Shown one piece after another: positions 38,009-46,668 of a stretch of 64,000 bases of DNA. The translations under genes were made by a program, and so were the position numbers. Each line of letters starts with the position of its first letter. Position 1 is the first letter of the stretch. Under the pieces are notes generated by a model that was not told where the DNA came from, ran no database searches, and was given only the letters and a program-made list of their open reading frames with translations. Origin of the DNA: Duganella sp. CF402 (lineage in GTDB: Bacteria; Pseudomonadota; Gammaproteobacteria; Burkholderiales; Burkholderiaceae_D); the NCBI RefSeq assembly GCF_900109645.1, contig NZ_FOBG01000001.1, positions 3,206,262 through 3,270,261 of the forward strand. Direction: 5' to 3'.

Positions 38009-38061
38009 GTCGATAAGTAACCATCGGTAACCACCGTCCCTCGATCCCATCCGCACGCTCC

Positions 38062-39804
38062 ATGATTAAAATCCATCCGCAATCCGAGGCCGCCGCGCCC
38101 GAGGCCCTGCCCGTCACGCCGCGCCAGCCGGTGTTCATTCCGCCGCAGGCCTACGACATTGTGCCGCAGGTGTTTTTCCTGGAGCTGACCAACCACTGCA
38201 ATATGCACTGCACCTTCTGCCCGTCCGACTACCTGAAAAAGGACCGGGCGATGGCCGACGACACGCAGGCGGTCCAGTTCATCGAGCAGGTGCGCGACCT
38301 CGACATGAAGCGGCCGATCCAGTTCAGCGTGCTGGGCGAGCCGCTGCTCAACAAGAAGATCTACAAATACATCGACCTGTGCGAGCAATACGAGATCGAG
38401 GTTTACCTGATCAGCAATTTCGCCATCCTCGACGCCGAGCGCGCGCGCAAGGTGTTCCATCACCATAACGTGGCGCTGGTGCTGAGCCTGCAAACCCCGA
38501 CCGAGGACAGCTACCAGCGCCTGCGCGGCTACGACAAGCTGACCTTCGACCAGTACTTCGACCGCATCTACCCGGCGCTGCGCGAAAAATTCATCCAGGG
38601 CAGCCGCTCGCGGGTGGAGATCCACGTCACCTCGACCTCGAACATGCGCGCCGACGCCGCCATCCAGTCGGACTTCGAGCTCGATATGTGGGACGCCTTC
38701 TCGCCCGACGAGAAGACCGCCTTCGTCACCGGCCTGCTGGACCGCTTCGACGGTTTCGCCGCCGAACTGCGCGCCGAATTCCCGGAGCAGTTCGAGGCCG
38801 AGCACGCGCGCAGCCTGCAGCAGTACGCCGAACAAATCGGCAGCGGCCACCTGGCCGCCACCCGCGCCACCGTGCCGCCCGACGCCGCCGACCTGATCGA
38901 GGAGCGCTTCTGGGGCTATATGTTCGCCCCCAACTGCTTCATCCGCTTCAAGACCTTCGGCATGTGGACCAAGGAACCGTCGTTCATGCAGACCTTCCTG
39001 CCCAAGCAGTCGCTGACCTACGTGGAGGAACGCACCGAAGCGCTGGACTGCGCGATGGCGCACAATGTGGCGATGCTGGCCGACGGCCAGCTGTCGCTGT
39101 GCTGCCTCGACTACGAAGGCGAAATGGGCCTGCCGAATCTGCGCGAGATGCCGCTGGTGGAGCTGCTGACCGACAGCAAGCGCACCGCCATCGCCAAGGA
39201 TGCGATGCAGACCGAGGTCTGCCGCCGCTGCCAGGGCACCATGTTTGTGTTCGACACCGAGCCGAACCAGGACACCCAGGCGCCCGTCACCAAGTTCGGG
39301 CGCGGCTGGCATGCGTACGAAGCGGAACTGGGCGGCGCCGGCGGCCGCTGGTCCAGCGGCCACGCGCTGTCCTACTTCTACGCCCGCGCCGGCGCCGACA
39401 CGCTGGCGCTGCGCTTCCTCAGCGTGCACGACTCGGCCCTGCCCTGCCGCGCCGAACTGCGCCGCTACGATCCGGCGACCAAGGAATTCGGCGCGGTCGA
39501 ACAAACCTTGCCGTTCTTCGGCAAGCAAAACGAAATCATCGAGGTGGCGCTGGCGGCCGCGTTTGAAGCCGGCCAGTTGTACCGTATCGACCTGCACGCG
39601 CCGACCTTCGTGCCGGCCCAGCAGAACGGCGGCGGCGACCAGCGCGAGCTGGGCCTGGCGGTGCTGTCGACGCGGGTGCTGCAACGGCCTGCGCCGGCAG
39701 TGCAGGCCGCACCGCCAGCGCCAGTCGCCGAGGTGGTGGAAAACGCGCCCGCCCCGGCCAGCCGCAGCCGCTTGCGCAGCTGGCTGGGCAAATACCTGGG
39801 CTAA
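38062..39804 (+). CDS. Radical SAM protein with SPASM-like cysteines and C-terminal beta domain
   Basis: A 580-residue protein. The radical SAM cluster motif is CNMHCTFC (CxxxCxxC), after ELTNH near residue 45, followed by FSVLGEPLLN (the GEP block). A second cysteine set, LSLCCLDYEG and CRRCQG (residues ~350-390), suggests an auxiliary SPASM-type cluster. About 130 residues of middle insertion and a C-terminal beta-rich domain (residues ~410-550) are unusual. The substrate is unknown; neighbours are surface glycan genes. It is a single gene with a TATAAT at 38003-38008 upstream and a strong terminator after it. Confidence 0.82.
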   Translation: MIKIHPQSEAAAPEALPVTPRQPVFIPPQAYDIVPQVFFLELTNHCNMHCTFCPSDYLKKDRAMADDTQAVQFIEQVRDLDMKRPIQFSVLGEPLLNKKIYKYIDLCEQYEIEVYLISNFAILDAERARKVFHHHNVALVLSLQTPTEDSYQRLRGYDKLTFDQYFDRIYPALREKFIQGSRSRVEIHVTSTSNMRADAAIQSDFELDMWDAFSPDEKTAFVTGLLDRFDGFAAELRAEFPEQFEAEHARSLQQYAEQIGSGHLAATRATVPPDAADLIEERFWGYMFAPNCFIRFKTFGMWTKEPSFMQTFLPKQSLTYVEERTEALDCAMAHNVAMLADGQLSLCCLDYEGEMGLPNLREMPLVELLTDSKRTAIAKDAMQTEVCRRCQGTMFVFDTEPNQDTQAPVTKFGRGWHAYEAELGGAGGRWSSGHALSYFYARAGADTLALRFLSVHDSALPCRAELRRYDPATKEFGAVEQTLPFFGKQNEIIEVALAAAFEAGQLYRIDLHAPTFVPAQQNGGGDQRELGLAVLSTRVLQRPAPAVQAAPPAPVAEVVENAPAPASRSRLRSWLGKYLG

Positions 39805-39823
39805 AACGCAAGCCCGGGCCCCC

Positions 39824-39855
39824 AAAAAAAAAGCAGCCGCAAGGCTGCTTTTTTT
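39824..39855. terminator. Bidirectional rho-independent terminator
   Basis: An A9 tract, stem GCAGCC/GGCTGC with loop GCAA, and a T7 tract lie between the convergent radical SAM and helicase genes. Confidence 0.9.
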
Positions 39856-39859
39856 CTGC

Positions 39860-41338
39860 TTACTGCTTGGGCGCGCCGCCCAGCAGGAAGGCCAGCTTGG
39901 GCTTGGCCTTGGTGATGCCGCCGCCAACGGCAGGCGCGGCCGCCACCGGCGCGGCGGCCTTGGTCGGTTCATACGGCTTGAGGAACCACGGGTCGACTTT
40001 CTCGCGGCGCGGCGGGCCGCCTGCGCCCAGCGAGCGCGGTGGACGCTCGGCCGAACGGCCGGCCGGGCCACGGCCCATGTCTTCGGCGCGGCGCGGACGG
40101 CGTTCGCCGCGCTCGTCGGCGAAGGTCGGCGCCGGGCTGAAGCCTTCCGGCTCGACGCGCTTGATGGTTTGCTTGATCAGTTTCTCGATGTCGACCAGCA
40201 GGCGCTCGTCCTTGTCCGAGTACAGCGAGATGGCGTCGCCCGAGGCGCCGGCACGGCCGGTGCGGCCGATGCGGTGCACATAGTCTTCGGCGTTGTACGG
40301 CAGGTCGTAGTTGATCACGCACGGCAGGTCCGAGATGTCGAGGCCACGGGCCGCGACGTCGGTCGCCACCAGGATGTCGATCTCGTTTTTCTTGAAGGCG
40401 TCCAGCGCCGCCATGCGCTCTTGCTGGCTGCGGTCGCCGTGGATGGCGACCGCCTTCATGCCTTCGCGCTCCAGTTCGCGCGCCAGGCGCGAGGCGCCGA
40501 GCTTGGTGTTGGAGAACACGATCACCTGCTTCAGCTCGCGCTGGCGCAGCAGGTGCGCGATCAGCGCGTGCTTCTGGTTCTCGGCGACTTTGTACACCAC
40601 CTGGGTGACAGTGTCGGCGGTCTTGTTGGCGCGCGCCACTTCGATCGTGACCGGGTCGTTCAGGAAGGTGTTGGCCAGTTTCTTGATCTCTGGCGAGAAG
40701 GTGGCCGAGAACATCAGGTTCTGGCGCTTCTTCGGCAGCAGGTTGATGATGCGCTGCAGGTCCGGCAGGAAGCCCATGTCGAGCATGCGGTCGGCTTCGT
40801 CCATGACCAGCATCTGCACCTGGCCCAGGCTGATGTTCTTTTGCTCGACGTGGTCCAGCAGGCGGCCCGGGGTGGCGATGACGATTTCCACGCCGGCCTT
40901 CAGGATCACGGTCTGCGGCTTCATGTCCATGCCGCCGAACACTTCGGTGGCGCGCAGCGGCGTGTGCTTGCAGTAGGCTTTGACGTTCTCGGCCACCTGC
41001 ACCGCCAGTTCGCGGGTCGGCGCCAGGATCAGCGCGCGCACCGGGTGGCGCGCCGGCGAGGTGCTGGCGCTGGCGTGCGGCAGCAGCATCTGGATGATGG
41101 GCAGCGAGAAGCTGGCGGTCTTGCCGGTACCGGTCTGCGCCGCGCCCATGACGTCGCGGCCTTGCAGCAGCACCGGAATGGCCTGAGCCTGGATCGGCGT
41201 CGGGTGCTCGTAGCCTTGCTCGGTCAACGCACGCAGGATGTTCGGCGACAGGCCGAAATCGGCGAAACGGACTTGTGCGGGCGCTTCGGCGGCGGCCTGC
41301 TCTGGAATGGTCGGGGTGATGATCTCGGTATCGGACAT
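39860..41338 (-). CDS. rhlE: DEAD-box RNA helicase, RhlE type
   Basis: A 492-residue ATP-dependent RNA helicase with the full motif set: Q motif (FADFGLSPNILRALTEQGY), I AQTGTGKT, Ia PTRELAVQV, Ib TPGRLLD, II DEAD, III SAT, IV-V VATDVAARGLDI, VI HRIGRTGRAG. A basic, disordered tail from about residue 390 (RGERRPRRAEDMGRG) likely binds RNA. The RhlE assignment rests on overall layout. It probably acts in RNA turnover or ribosome assembly. It is a single gene. Confidence 0.92.
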   Translation of the reverse strand: MSDTEIITPTIPEQAAAEAPAQVRFADFGLSPNILRALTEQGYEHPTPIQAQAIPVLLQGRDVMGAAQTGTGKTASFSLPIIQMLLPHASASTSPARHPVRALILAPTRELAVQVAENVKAYCKHTPLRATEVFGGMDMKPQTVILKAGVEIVIATPGRLLDHVEQKNISLGQVQMLVMDEADRMLDMGFLPDLQRIINLLPKKRQNLMFSATFSPEIKKLANTFLNDPVTIEVARANKTADTVTQVVYKVAENQKHALIAHLLRQRELKQVIVFSNTKLGASRLARELEREGMKAVAIHGDRSQQERMAALDAFKKNEIDILVATDVAARGLDISDLPCVINYDLPYNAEDYVHRIGRTGRAGASGDAISLYSDKDERLLVDIEKLIKQTIKRVEPEGFSPAPTFADERGERRPRRAEDMGRGPAGRSAERPPRSLGAGGPPRREKVDPWFLKPYEPTKAAAPVAAAPAVGGGITKAKPKLAFLLGGAPKQ

Positions 41339-41487
41339 AATGTGGACGGATGGTGAAGCGCCGTAAACTATACCCTAATTTCTGGCAACTGCGCTAAAAA
41401 ACGGCAGCCCAACCCCAGCTTTTATCACGAAACCCTTGCATCAATGGCATGTATAATAGTTTTTTTGATTAGAAACAAGATGAATCC

Positions 41488-44400
41488 GTGCGCCGTTTTT
41501 TGTTGCTATGCCTGCTGCTGGCGGTAAGCCTCGCCAGCGCCGCCCCCGCCCCCTCGCTGCGCTTTAAAAAACTCGGCCCGCTGGGCGGCGACGAGCCGTC
41601 CATGCTGTCGCTGATCCAGGACCGCAAGGGTTTTGTCTGGGTCGGCACCCACACCAACGGCCTGTACCGCTACAACGGCTACCAGTCGGTCAAGTACATC
41701 AACAACCCGGCCGATCCCACCAGTCTGCCGCACGACCGCGTGTCGGCCATCTTCGAGGACAACAAGGGCCGCATCTGGGCCGCCACCCAGAACGGGCTGG
41801 CGCGCTTCAATCCCGAGACCAACAACTTCACCACCTTCAGCACCGAGCAGGCGCCCAAGAACCACCGCATCGTCAAGAACATCATCAGCGACGGCAAGGA
41901 CGGCTTGTGGATCGGCACCTGGGGCGGCCTGCAGCACTTCGATCCCAACAGCGGCCGCTTCGACGCCGTCTACTTCCACGACGAGAAAAACCCGGACAGC
42001 CTGGCCAGCAACGACCTGAACGCGCTGGCGCTCGACGCCAAAGGCGGCCTGTGGATCGGCACCTGGCCGGGCGGCATGGATTACCTGGCGCCCGGCGCGA
42101 AAGTGTTCAAGCACCACCAGGTCGACCCGGCCGCCAAGCCGGACGCCCGCGTCAACATCGTGCGCGCGCTGCAGTTCGATCACAGCGGCGCGCTGTGGAT
42201 CGGCACCGAGTCCGGCGTGATCCGCTGGGACGGCAAGAGCGACTGGGACACGCGCAAGGCCATCCCCTCGCCCTACAGCCGCATCACCAATTTCGGCATC
42301 GACAACAAGGGCGTGCTGTGGTGTACCACGCTGTCGGCCGGCCTGCTGCGCTGGAACGAGCCCAACGGCGAGTTCGACCAGTTCGTGCACGCCGCCGACG
42401 ATCCCTACAGCCTGCCCGGCGACAATCTGCGCGCGGTGATGCAGGACCGCGGCGGCATGCTGTGGATCGCCTCCTTCACCGACGGCATCGCGATGGCCAA
42501 CCTGAGCAGCGAAGGCTTTACCCGCCACGTGCCGTTCCGCATCGACACCCGTTCGGCGCCGGCCAGCAATGCGCTGCTGAGCCTGGCGCGTGCGCCCAAC
42601 GGCAAGATCTGGCTGGGCGGGAATGTGGGCATGAGCTTGTACGATCCGGTCACCAGCAGCGTGCTGCGCAGCTACCGCGCCGACGACAAGACGCCGGGCA
42701 AGCTGTCGCACTCCATCGTCTACAGCATGTACCAGGACGAGGACGGCAAAGGCCCGCTGTGGCTGGGCACTTCGAACGGCCTGAACCGCCTTGACACGCC
42801 GGACAGCCCGTTCCAGGCCATCCACTTCGGCAATACCGCATCCGACTACATCAACGCCATCGCGCCCGGCGCCGGCGGCGTGCTGTGGCTGGCCACCGGC
42901 AACAGCCTGATCCGCTACGAGATCAAGACCGACGCCCGCAAGATTTACTACAACGATCCGCAGGACCCGAGCTCGCGCAGCGTCAACGGCACTTCGGCGG
43001 TGCTGGAAGACCGCCAGGGCCGCGTGTGGGCCGGCTCGGAATGGAATGGCGGCGGCCTCGACCTGCTCGACCCGGCCAGCGGCAAGTTCCGCCACTTCCG
43101 CCACTCGACCAAGACCACCGGCAGCCTGAGCGACGACAACATCGTCAGCCTGCATGAAGACCCGCAGGGCCGCATCTGGGTCGGCACCGCCAAGGGCCTG
43201 GACCTGGTGGTGTTCAAGCCGGACGGTTCAATCAGCTTCAAGTCCTACGCGGCGGCCGTGCGCGCCGCCAAGATCCTCGCCATCCAGCACGACAGCGACG
43301 GCAAGATCTGGTGCTCCACCCTCGCCGGCCTGTACCGGCTGGATCCGGACAGCGGCAAGGTCACGCTGTTCACCGCCTCCGACGGCCTGACCGAAGGCTT
43401 CACCGTCAACTCGTCGGCGCTGGGCGCGGACGGCACGCTGTACTTCGGCGGCGTGCACGGCATGACCGCCGTGGTGCCGGCCAAGGTCAAGACCAGTTCG
43501 GTGCCGCCGCAAGTGGCGATCACCGACATCACCGTGTTCAACCACTCGCTGCAAAACGGCCAGCCGGCCGAGAACGTCAAGGCCGAGGGGCCGGTCACCT
43601 CGCCGACCGCGCTGACCTTGTCCTCGCAGGCGTCGGTGTTTGCGCTGGAATTCGCGGCGCTGCACTACACCGAGCCGTCGGGCAACCGTTACTCCTACCA
43701 GCTGCAGGGTTTCGACCGCGACTGGGTGGAGACCGACGCCAGCCACCGCACCGCCAGCTACACCAACCTGAATCCGGGCAAGTACGTGTTCCGCGTCAAG
43801 GCGGCCAACCATCTGGGCGTGTGGAACGAGCAGCCGGCCACCTTGCACATCACGATTACGCCGCCGTTCTGGCAGCGCTGGTGGTTCCGTTCCGGGCTGG
43901 CGGCGCTGGTGGTCGGCTCGCTGGCACTGGCGTACAAGACCCGCATCAACCGCCTGACGCGTCACCAGACCGAGCTGGAACAGACGGTGGCGGCGCGCAC
44001 GGCGGAACTGGAAGAATCCAACCGCAAGCTGGCCGCGCTCAGCACCACCGACGGCCTGACCGGCGTCAGCAACCGCCGTGGTTTCGACCTGGCGCTGGAA
44101 GCGGAATGGCGCCGTGCCGCGCGCACCGGCCAGACCCTGGCGTTGGCCATGCTGGATGTGGATTACTTCAAGAAGTACAACGACCACTACGGCCACCTGG
44201 CCGGCGATGCGGCCTTGCGCACGGTGGCGGAGTTGATCACCACGCATGGGCGGCGCACCAGCGACATCGTGGCGCGTTATGGCGGCGAAGAGTTCGCGCT
44301 GCTGGCGGCGGCCACCGATGCGGCCGATGCGTTCGGGGTGGCGGAAGAGATTTGCGCCGAGCTGGCGCGGCGGGCGCTGCCGCATGAGCAGTCGCCGTTT

Positions 44401-44550
44401 GGTATCATGACGATCAGTATTGGCGTGGCGGTGCTGGTGCCGACCGAGGACACCTCGCCGCAAGACCTGGTGCAGCTGGCCGACCGCGCCCTGTACCGCG
44501 CCAAGGAAAAAGGGCGGAACATGGCGCTGTTGGCCATGCCGCCGATGTGA
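41488..44550 (+). CDS. Two-component-regulator-propeller diguanylate cyclase
   Basis: A 1020-residue sensor. It has a signal peptide (LLLCLLLAVSLASA), then about 700 residues of periplasmic Reg_prop beta-propeller repeats (recurring G.lWiGT.. units such as KGFVWVGTHTNGLYRYNG), a Y_Y_Y domain (YRYQLQG-like block at YSYQLQGFDRDWVETD), one membrane helix (~residue 795), a short coiled coil and a GGDEF domain. The active site is GGEEF, with an RTSD inhibitory site five residues before it, so it should make c-di-GMP under product feedback. The start is GTG at 41488; TATAAT lies at 41452-41457. The ligand is unknown. Confidence 0.9.
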   Translation: MRRFLLLCLLLAVSLASAAPAPSLRFKKLGPLGGDEPSMLSLIQDRKGFVWVGTHTNGLYRYNGYQSVKYINNPADPTSLPHDRVSAIFEDNKGRIWAATQNGLARFNPETNNFTTFSTEQAPKNHRIVKNIISDGKDGLWIGTWGGLQHFDPNSGRFDAVYFHDEKNPDSLASNDLNALALDAKGGLWIGTWPGGMDYLAPGAKVFKHHQVDPAAKPDARVNIVRALQFDHSGALWIGTESGVIRWDGKSDWDTRKAIPSPYSRITNFGIDNKGVLWCTTLSAGLLRWNEPNGEFDQFVHAADDPYSLPGDNLRAVMQDRGGMLWIASFTDGIAMANLSSEGFTRHVPFRIDTRSAPASNALLSLARAPNGKIWLGGNVGMSLYDPVTSSVLRSYRADDKTPGKLSHSIVYSMYQDEDGKGPLWLGTSNGLNRLDTPDSPFQAIHFGNTASDYINAIAPGAGGVLWLATGNSLIRYEIKTDARKIYYNDPQDPSSRSVNGTSAVLEDRQGRVWAGSEWNGGGLDLLDPASGKFRHFRHSTKTTGSLSDDNIVSLHEDPQGRIWVGTAKGLDLVVFKPDGSISFKSYAAAVRAAKILAIQHDSDGKIWCSTLAGLYRLDPDSGKVTLFTASDGLTEGFTVNSSALGADGTLYFGGVHGMTAVVPAKVKTSSVPPQVAITDITVFNHSLQNGQPAENVKAEGPVTSPTALTLSSQASVFALEFAALHYTEPSGNRYSYQLQGFDRDWVETDASHRTASYTNLNPGKYVFRVKAANHLGVWNEQPATLHITITPPFWQRWWFRSGLAALVVGSLALAYKTRINRLTRHQTELEQTVAARTAELEESNRKLAALSTTDGLTGVSNRRGFDLALEAEWRRAARTGQTLALAMLDVDYFKKYNDHYGHLAGDAALRTVAELITTHGRRTSDIVARYGGEEFALLAAATDAADAFGVAEEICAELARRALPHEQSPFGIMTISIGVAVLVPTEDTSPQDLVQLADRALYRAKEKGRNMALLAMPPM

Positions 44551-44565
44551 GAATGTAAGAATGGT

Positions 44566-44727
44566 ATGAACGACGACGATCCAAAACCGCAACCGCCGGA
44601 GCCGCCCGGTCCGGACGATTGCTGCCACAGTGGCTGCACTTTTTGCGTAGATGACCTGTATCAGGAAGCGCTGGACAAATACCGCGCCGACCTCGCGGCG
44701 TGGCAAGCGCGCAACCCCGCCCCATGA
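44566..44727 (+). CDS. Small oxidoreductase-like domain protein, cysteine-rich
   Basis: A 53-residue protein starting MNDDDPKPQPPEPPGPDDCC and ending with a helical tail (DLYQEALDKYRADLAAW). The pattern PPEPPxPxDCCxSGCxxCV matches the short oxidoreductase-like domain (PF09791 type) found in many proteobacterial small proteins and at the N-terminus of mitochondrial proteins. The four cysteines (CCxxxCxxC) could bind metal. It lies 15 bases after the diguanylate cyclase and may be co-transcribed. The function is not established. It is followed four bases later by a REP-like hairpin. Confidence 0.75.
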   Translation: MNDDDPKPQPPEPPGPDDCCHSGCTFCVDDLYQEALDKYRADLAAWQARNPAP

Positions 44728-44731
44728 ACCA

Positions 44732-44759
44732 CGTCATTCCGGCGAAGGCCGGAATGACG
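44732..44759. repeat. REP-like perfect hairpin, copy 1
   Basis: CGTCATTCCGGC / GCCGGAATGACG, a 12-base perfect stem with loop GAAG. It sits between convergent genes and may terminate both. Its GGC-GAAG-GCC centre recurs at 46645-46654. Confidence 0.75.
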
Positions 44760-46463
44760 CTAGAAGGCTTCCCACTCGTCGCCGCCGACGGTTTCTTTCA
44801 CCGGTTTCTTCAAGGCTGGCCGCGCTGCGGCCGGCGCTTTCACGCTGGCCACCACGGCCTTCGGCACCGATGGCTTGCGTGGCGCGGCTGGACGCGGTGC
44901 AGATGCTTGCGCTGACGCCAGCAGCTTGAATACACTCACCACCTGGCTCAGTTGCGCGGCCTGATCCTGCATCGACTCGGCCGCCGCAGCCGCCTCTTCC
45001 ACCAGCGCCGCATTCTGTTGCGTCACCTGGTCCATCTGCACAATCGCGGTATTGACCTGCTCAATCCCTGCGCTCTGCTCCACGCTGGCCGACGTAATCT
45101 CGCTCATGATGTCGGTCACCCGCGTGATGCTGGTGACTATCTCGTTCATAGTCTCGCCAGCCTGATTGACCAGCACCGATCCATTCTCCACCTTCTCCAC
45201 CGAATCGCTGATCAACAGCTTGATATCCTTGGCCGCCGCCGCCGAGCGATGCGCCAGGTTGCGCACCTCGCTGGCCACCACCGCAAAGCCCCGGCCCTGC
45301 TCGCCGGCACGCGCAGCTTCCACCGCCGCATTCAGCGCCAGGATATTGGTCTGGAACGCAATCCCGTCGATCACCGAAATAATGTCCACAATCTTGCGCG
45401 ACGATTCATTGATCGACGCCATCGTGCCCACCACCTGCCCCACCACATCACCGCCCTTGAGCGCGATGCCGGACGCCGATTGCGCCAGCTGGTTGGCTTG
45501 CCGCGCATTGTCGGCATTCTGCTTGACGGTGCTGGTCAACTCCTCCATTGAGGACGCGGTCTCTTCCAGCGAGCTGGCCTGCTGCTCGGTGCGTGAAGAC
45601 AAATCCTGATTACCGCTGGCGATCTCCGAGGAAGCCGTGGCGATGGTATCCGTGCCATGCCGCACCTGGCTCACCAGATTCTGCAGGTTGCCGGTCATGT
45701 CCTTGAGCGCCTGCATCAGCTGCCCGGTTTCGCAGGCGCTTTTCACATCAATCGACAGCGTCAGATCGCCGTCCGCCACATTGCGCGCCAGGGACACCGC
45801 CTCCTGCAACGGCGCCGCCACAATCTTCGCCACCCACATCGCCAGCACCATGCCGATGCCAATATTGATCGCCAACAGCACGATCGACGTCATGCGCGCA
45901 CTGCTGTAAATCTCCGACGCCGCATCGCTGGCGGCATCGCCGCCGTCCACATTGAGTTTGACCAGCTTGTTCACCGCCTCGTTGATGACACCCAGCGCCT
46001 TGGCCGAGGTGCCGCTGGCCACGTCGCGCGCTTCGACTTTCTTGTTGGCGCGCGACAGCTCGATCATCTTGGCGTGATCCACCATGAAAGCCTGAAAGCC
46101 TTTGTCAAAATCGGCGGCAACGACTTTCTCTTCCGGGCTGGAAATCAGTTTTTCGTAGGTGTCGCGGGTCTTTTTGAGGATGATCAGCGTATCGTCCATA
46201 CGCTTTTCGTAGTCGGCCATCTGGGCCGCGTCCTCGTTGAGCAAATGCGCCAGTTCCCAGCGCCGCATGTCGCCCACGGTGGCGCGCAATTCCAGCACCG
46301 CGCGCACGCTCGGCATCCAGTTCTCAGCCAGGTCGGTGGAGGCTTGGTTGACCCGGTTCATCGACATCATGTTGCTGACGCCCAGTACCAGGGTCAACAG
46401 CAACACGGCGCCGAAAGACACGATCAGTTTGGTGGCTATTTTCAGATCGTAAAACCATTTCAT
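44760..46463 (-). CDS. Methyl-accepting chemotaxis protein
   Basis: A 567-residue receptor of Tar/Tsr layout: membrane helix ~10-30, a helical periplasmic four-helix-bundle sensor domain (residues ~35-190), second membrane helix (~195-215), HAMP, and a signalling domain with the hairpin tip IDGIAFQTNILALNAAVEAA. The C-terminal end, GGDEWEAF, carries the xWxxF pentapeptide (EWEAF) that tethers CheR/CheB. The ribosome site AGGAG lies inside a long hairpin (see 46471-46515), so its translation may be controlled. The ligand is unknown. Confidence 0.95.
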   Translation of the reverse strand: MKWFYDLKIATKLIVSFGAVLLLTLVLGVSNMMSMNRVNQASTDLAENWMPSVRAVLELRATVGDMRRWELAHLLNEDAAQMADYEKRMDDTLIILKKTRDTYEKLISSPEEKVVAADFDKGFQAFMVDHAKMIELSRANKKVEARDVASGTSAKALGVINEAVNKLVKLNVDGGDAASDAASEIYSSARMTSIVLLAINIGIGMVLAMWVAKIVAAPLQEAVSLARNVADGDLTLSIDVKSACETGQLMQALKDMTGNLQNLVSQVRHGTDTIATASSEIASGNQDLSSRTEQQASSLEETASSMEELTSTVKQNADNARQANQLAQSASGIALKGGDVVGQVVGTMASINESSRKIVDIISVIDGIAFQTNILALNAAVEAARAGEQGRGFAVVASEVRNLAHRSAAAAKDIKLLISDSVEKVENGSVLVNQAGETMNEIVTSITRVTDIMSEITSASVEQSAGIEQVNTAIVQMDQVTQQNAALVEEAAAAAESMQDQAAQLSQVVSVFKLLASAQASAPRPAAPRKPSVPKAVVASVKAPAAARPALKKPVKETVGGDEWEAF

Positions 46464-46470
46464 GGCTCAT

Positions 46471-46515
46471 CTCCTGATAGCTGCAGCTGGTCGTCCAGTA
46501 TGCAACTATCAGGAG
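46471..46515 (-). promoter_or_regulatory. Hairpin sequestering the ribosome site of the chemotaxis receptor
   Basis: In the mRNA sense, CTCCTGATAG pairs perfectly with CTATCAGGAG, which contains the Shine-Dalgarno AGGAG seven bases before the ATG. The stem extends by UUGCA/UGCAG (one G-U) to 15 pairs and encloses a small CUGG-ACGA-CCAG hairpin. Folded, the ribosome site would be hidden, as in RNA thermometers or switchable leaders. Confidence 0.6.
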
Positions 46516-46532
46516 CGCCATGCCAGCGCCAC

Positions 46533-46560
46533 GCTGTTGCTGTGTTGTCCGAGCAACAGC
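46533..46560 (-). other. Second leader hairpin upstream of the chemotaxis receptor
   Basis: GCTGTTGCT and AGCAACAGC form a nine-base perfect stem with a ten-base loop. It lies 17 bases upstream of the ribosome-site hairpin on the same leader. No T tract follows, so it is not an evident terminator. Confidence 0.45.
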
Positions 46561-46640
46561 GCACTTCCGTCATTCGGCGAAGGCGGACGGTCCGCCGCTG
46601 CGGTCCATGCTGAGTATGTTCCTGGCCAGCGTTCTATGGA

Positions 46641-46658
46641 CCCCGGCCTTCGCCGGGG
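46641..46658. repeat. REP-like hairpin, copy 2
   Basis: CCCCGGC / GCCGGGG with loop CTTC, the reverse-complement centre of the 44732-44759 element. It follows the TonB-dependent receptor stop by ten bases and could act as its terminator. Confidence 0.6.
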
Positions 46659-46668
46659 CGACGGCAAC

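Noticed and set aside
44734..46658. A composite transposon or insertion sequence bounded by the two REP-like hairpins
   Set aside because: There is no transposase, no target-site duplication and only a 10-base shared core; repeat or terminator function is the simpler reading.
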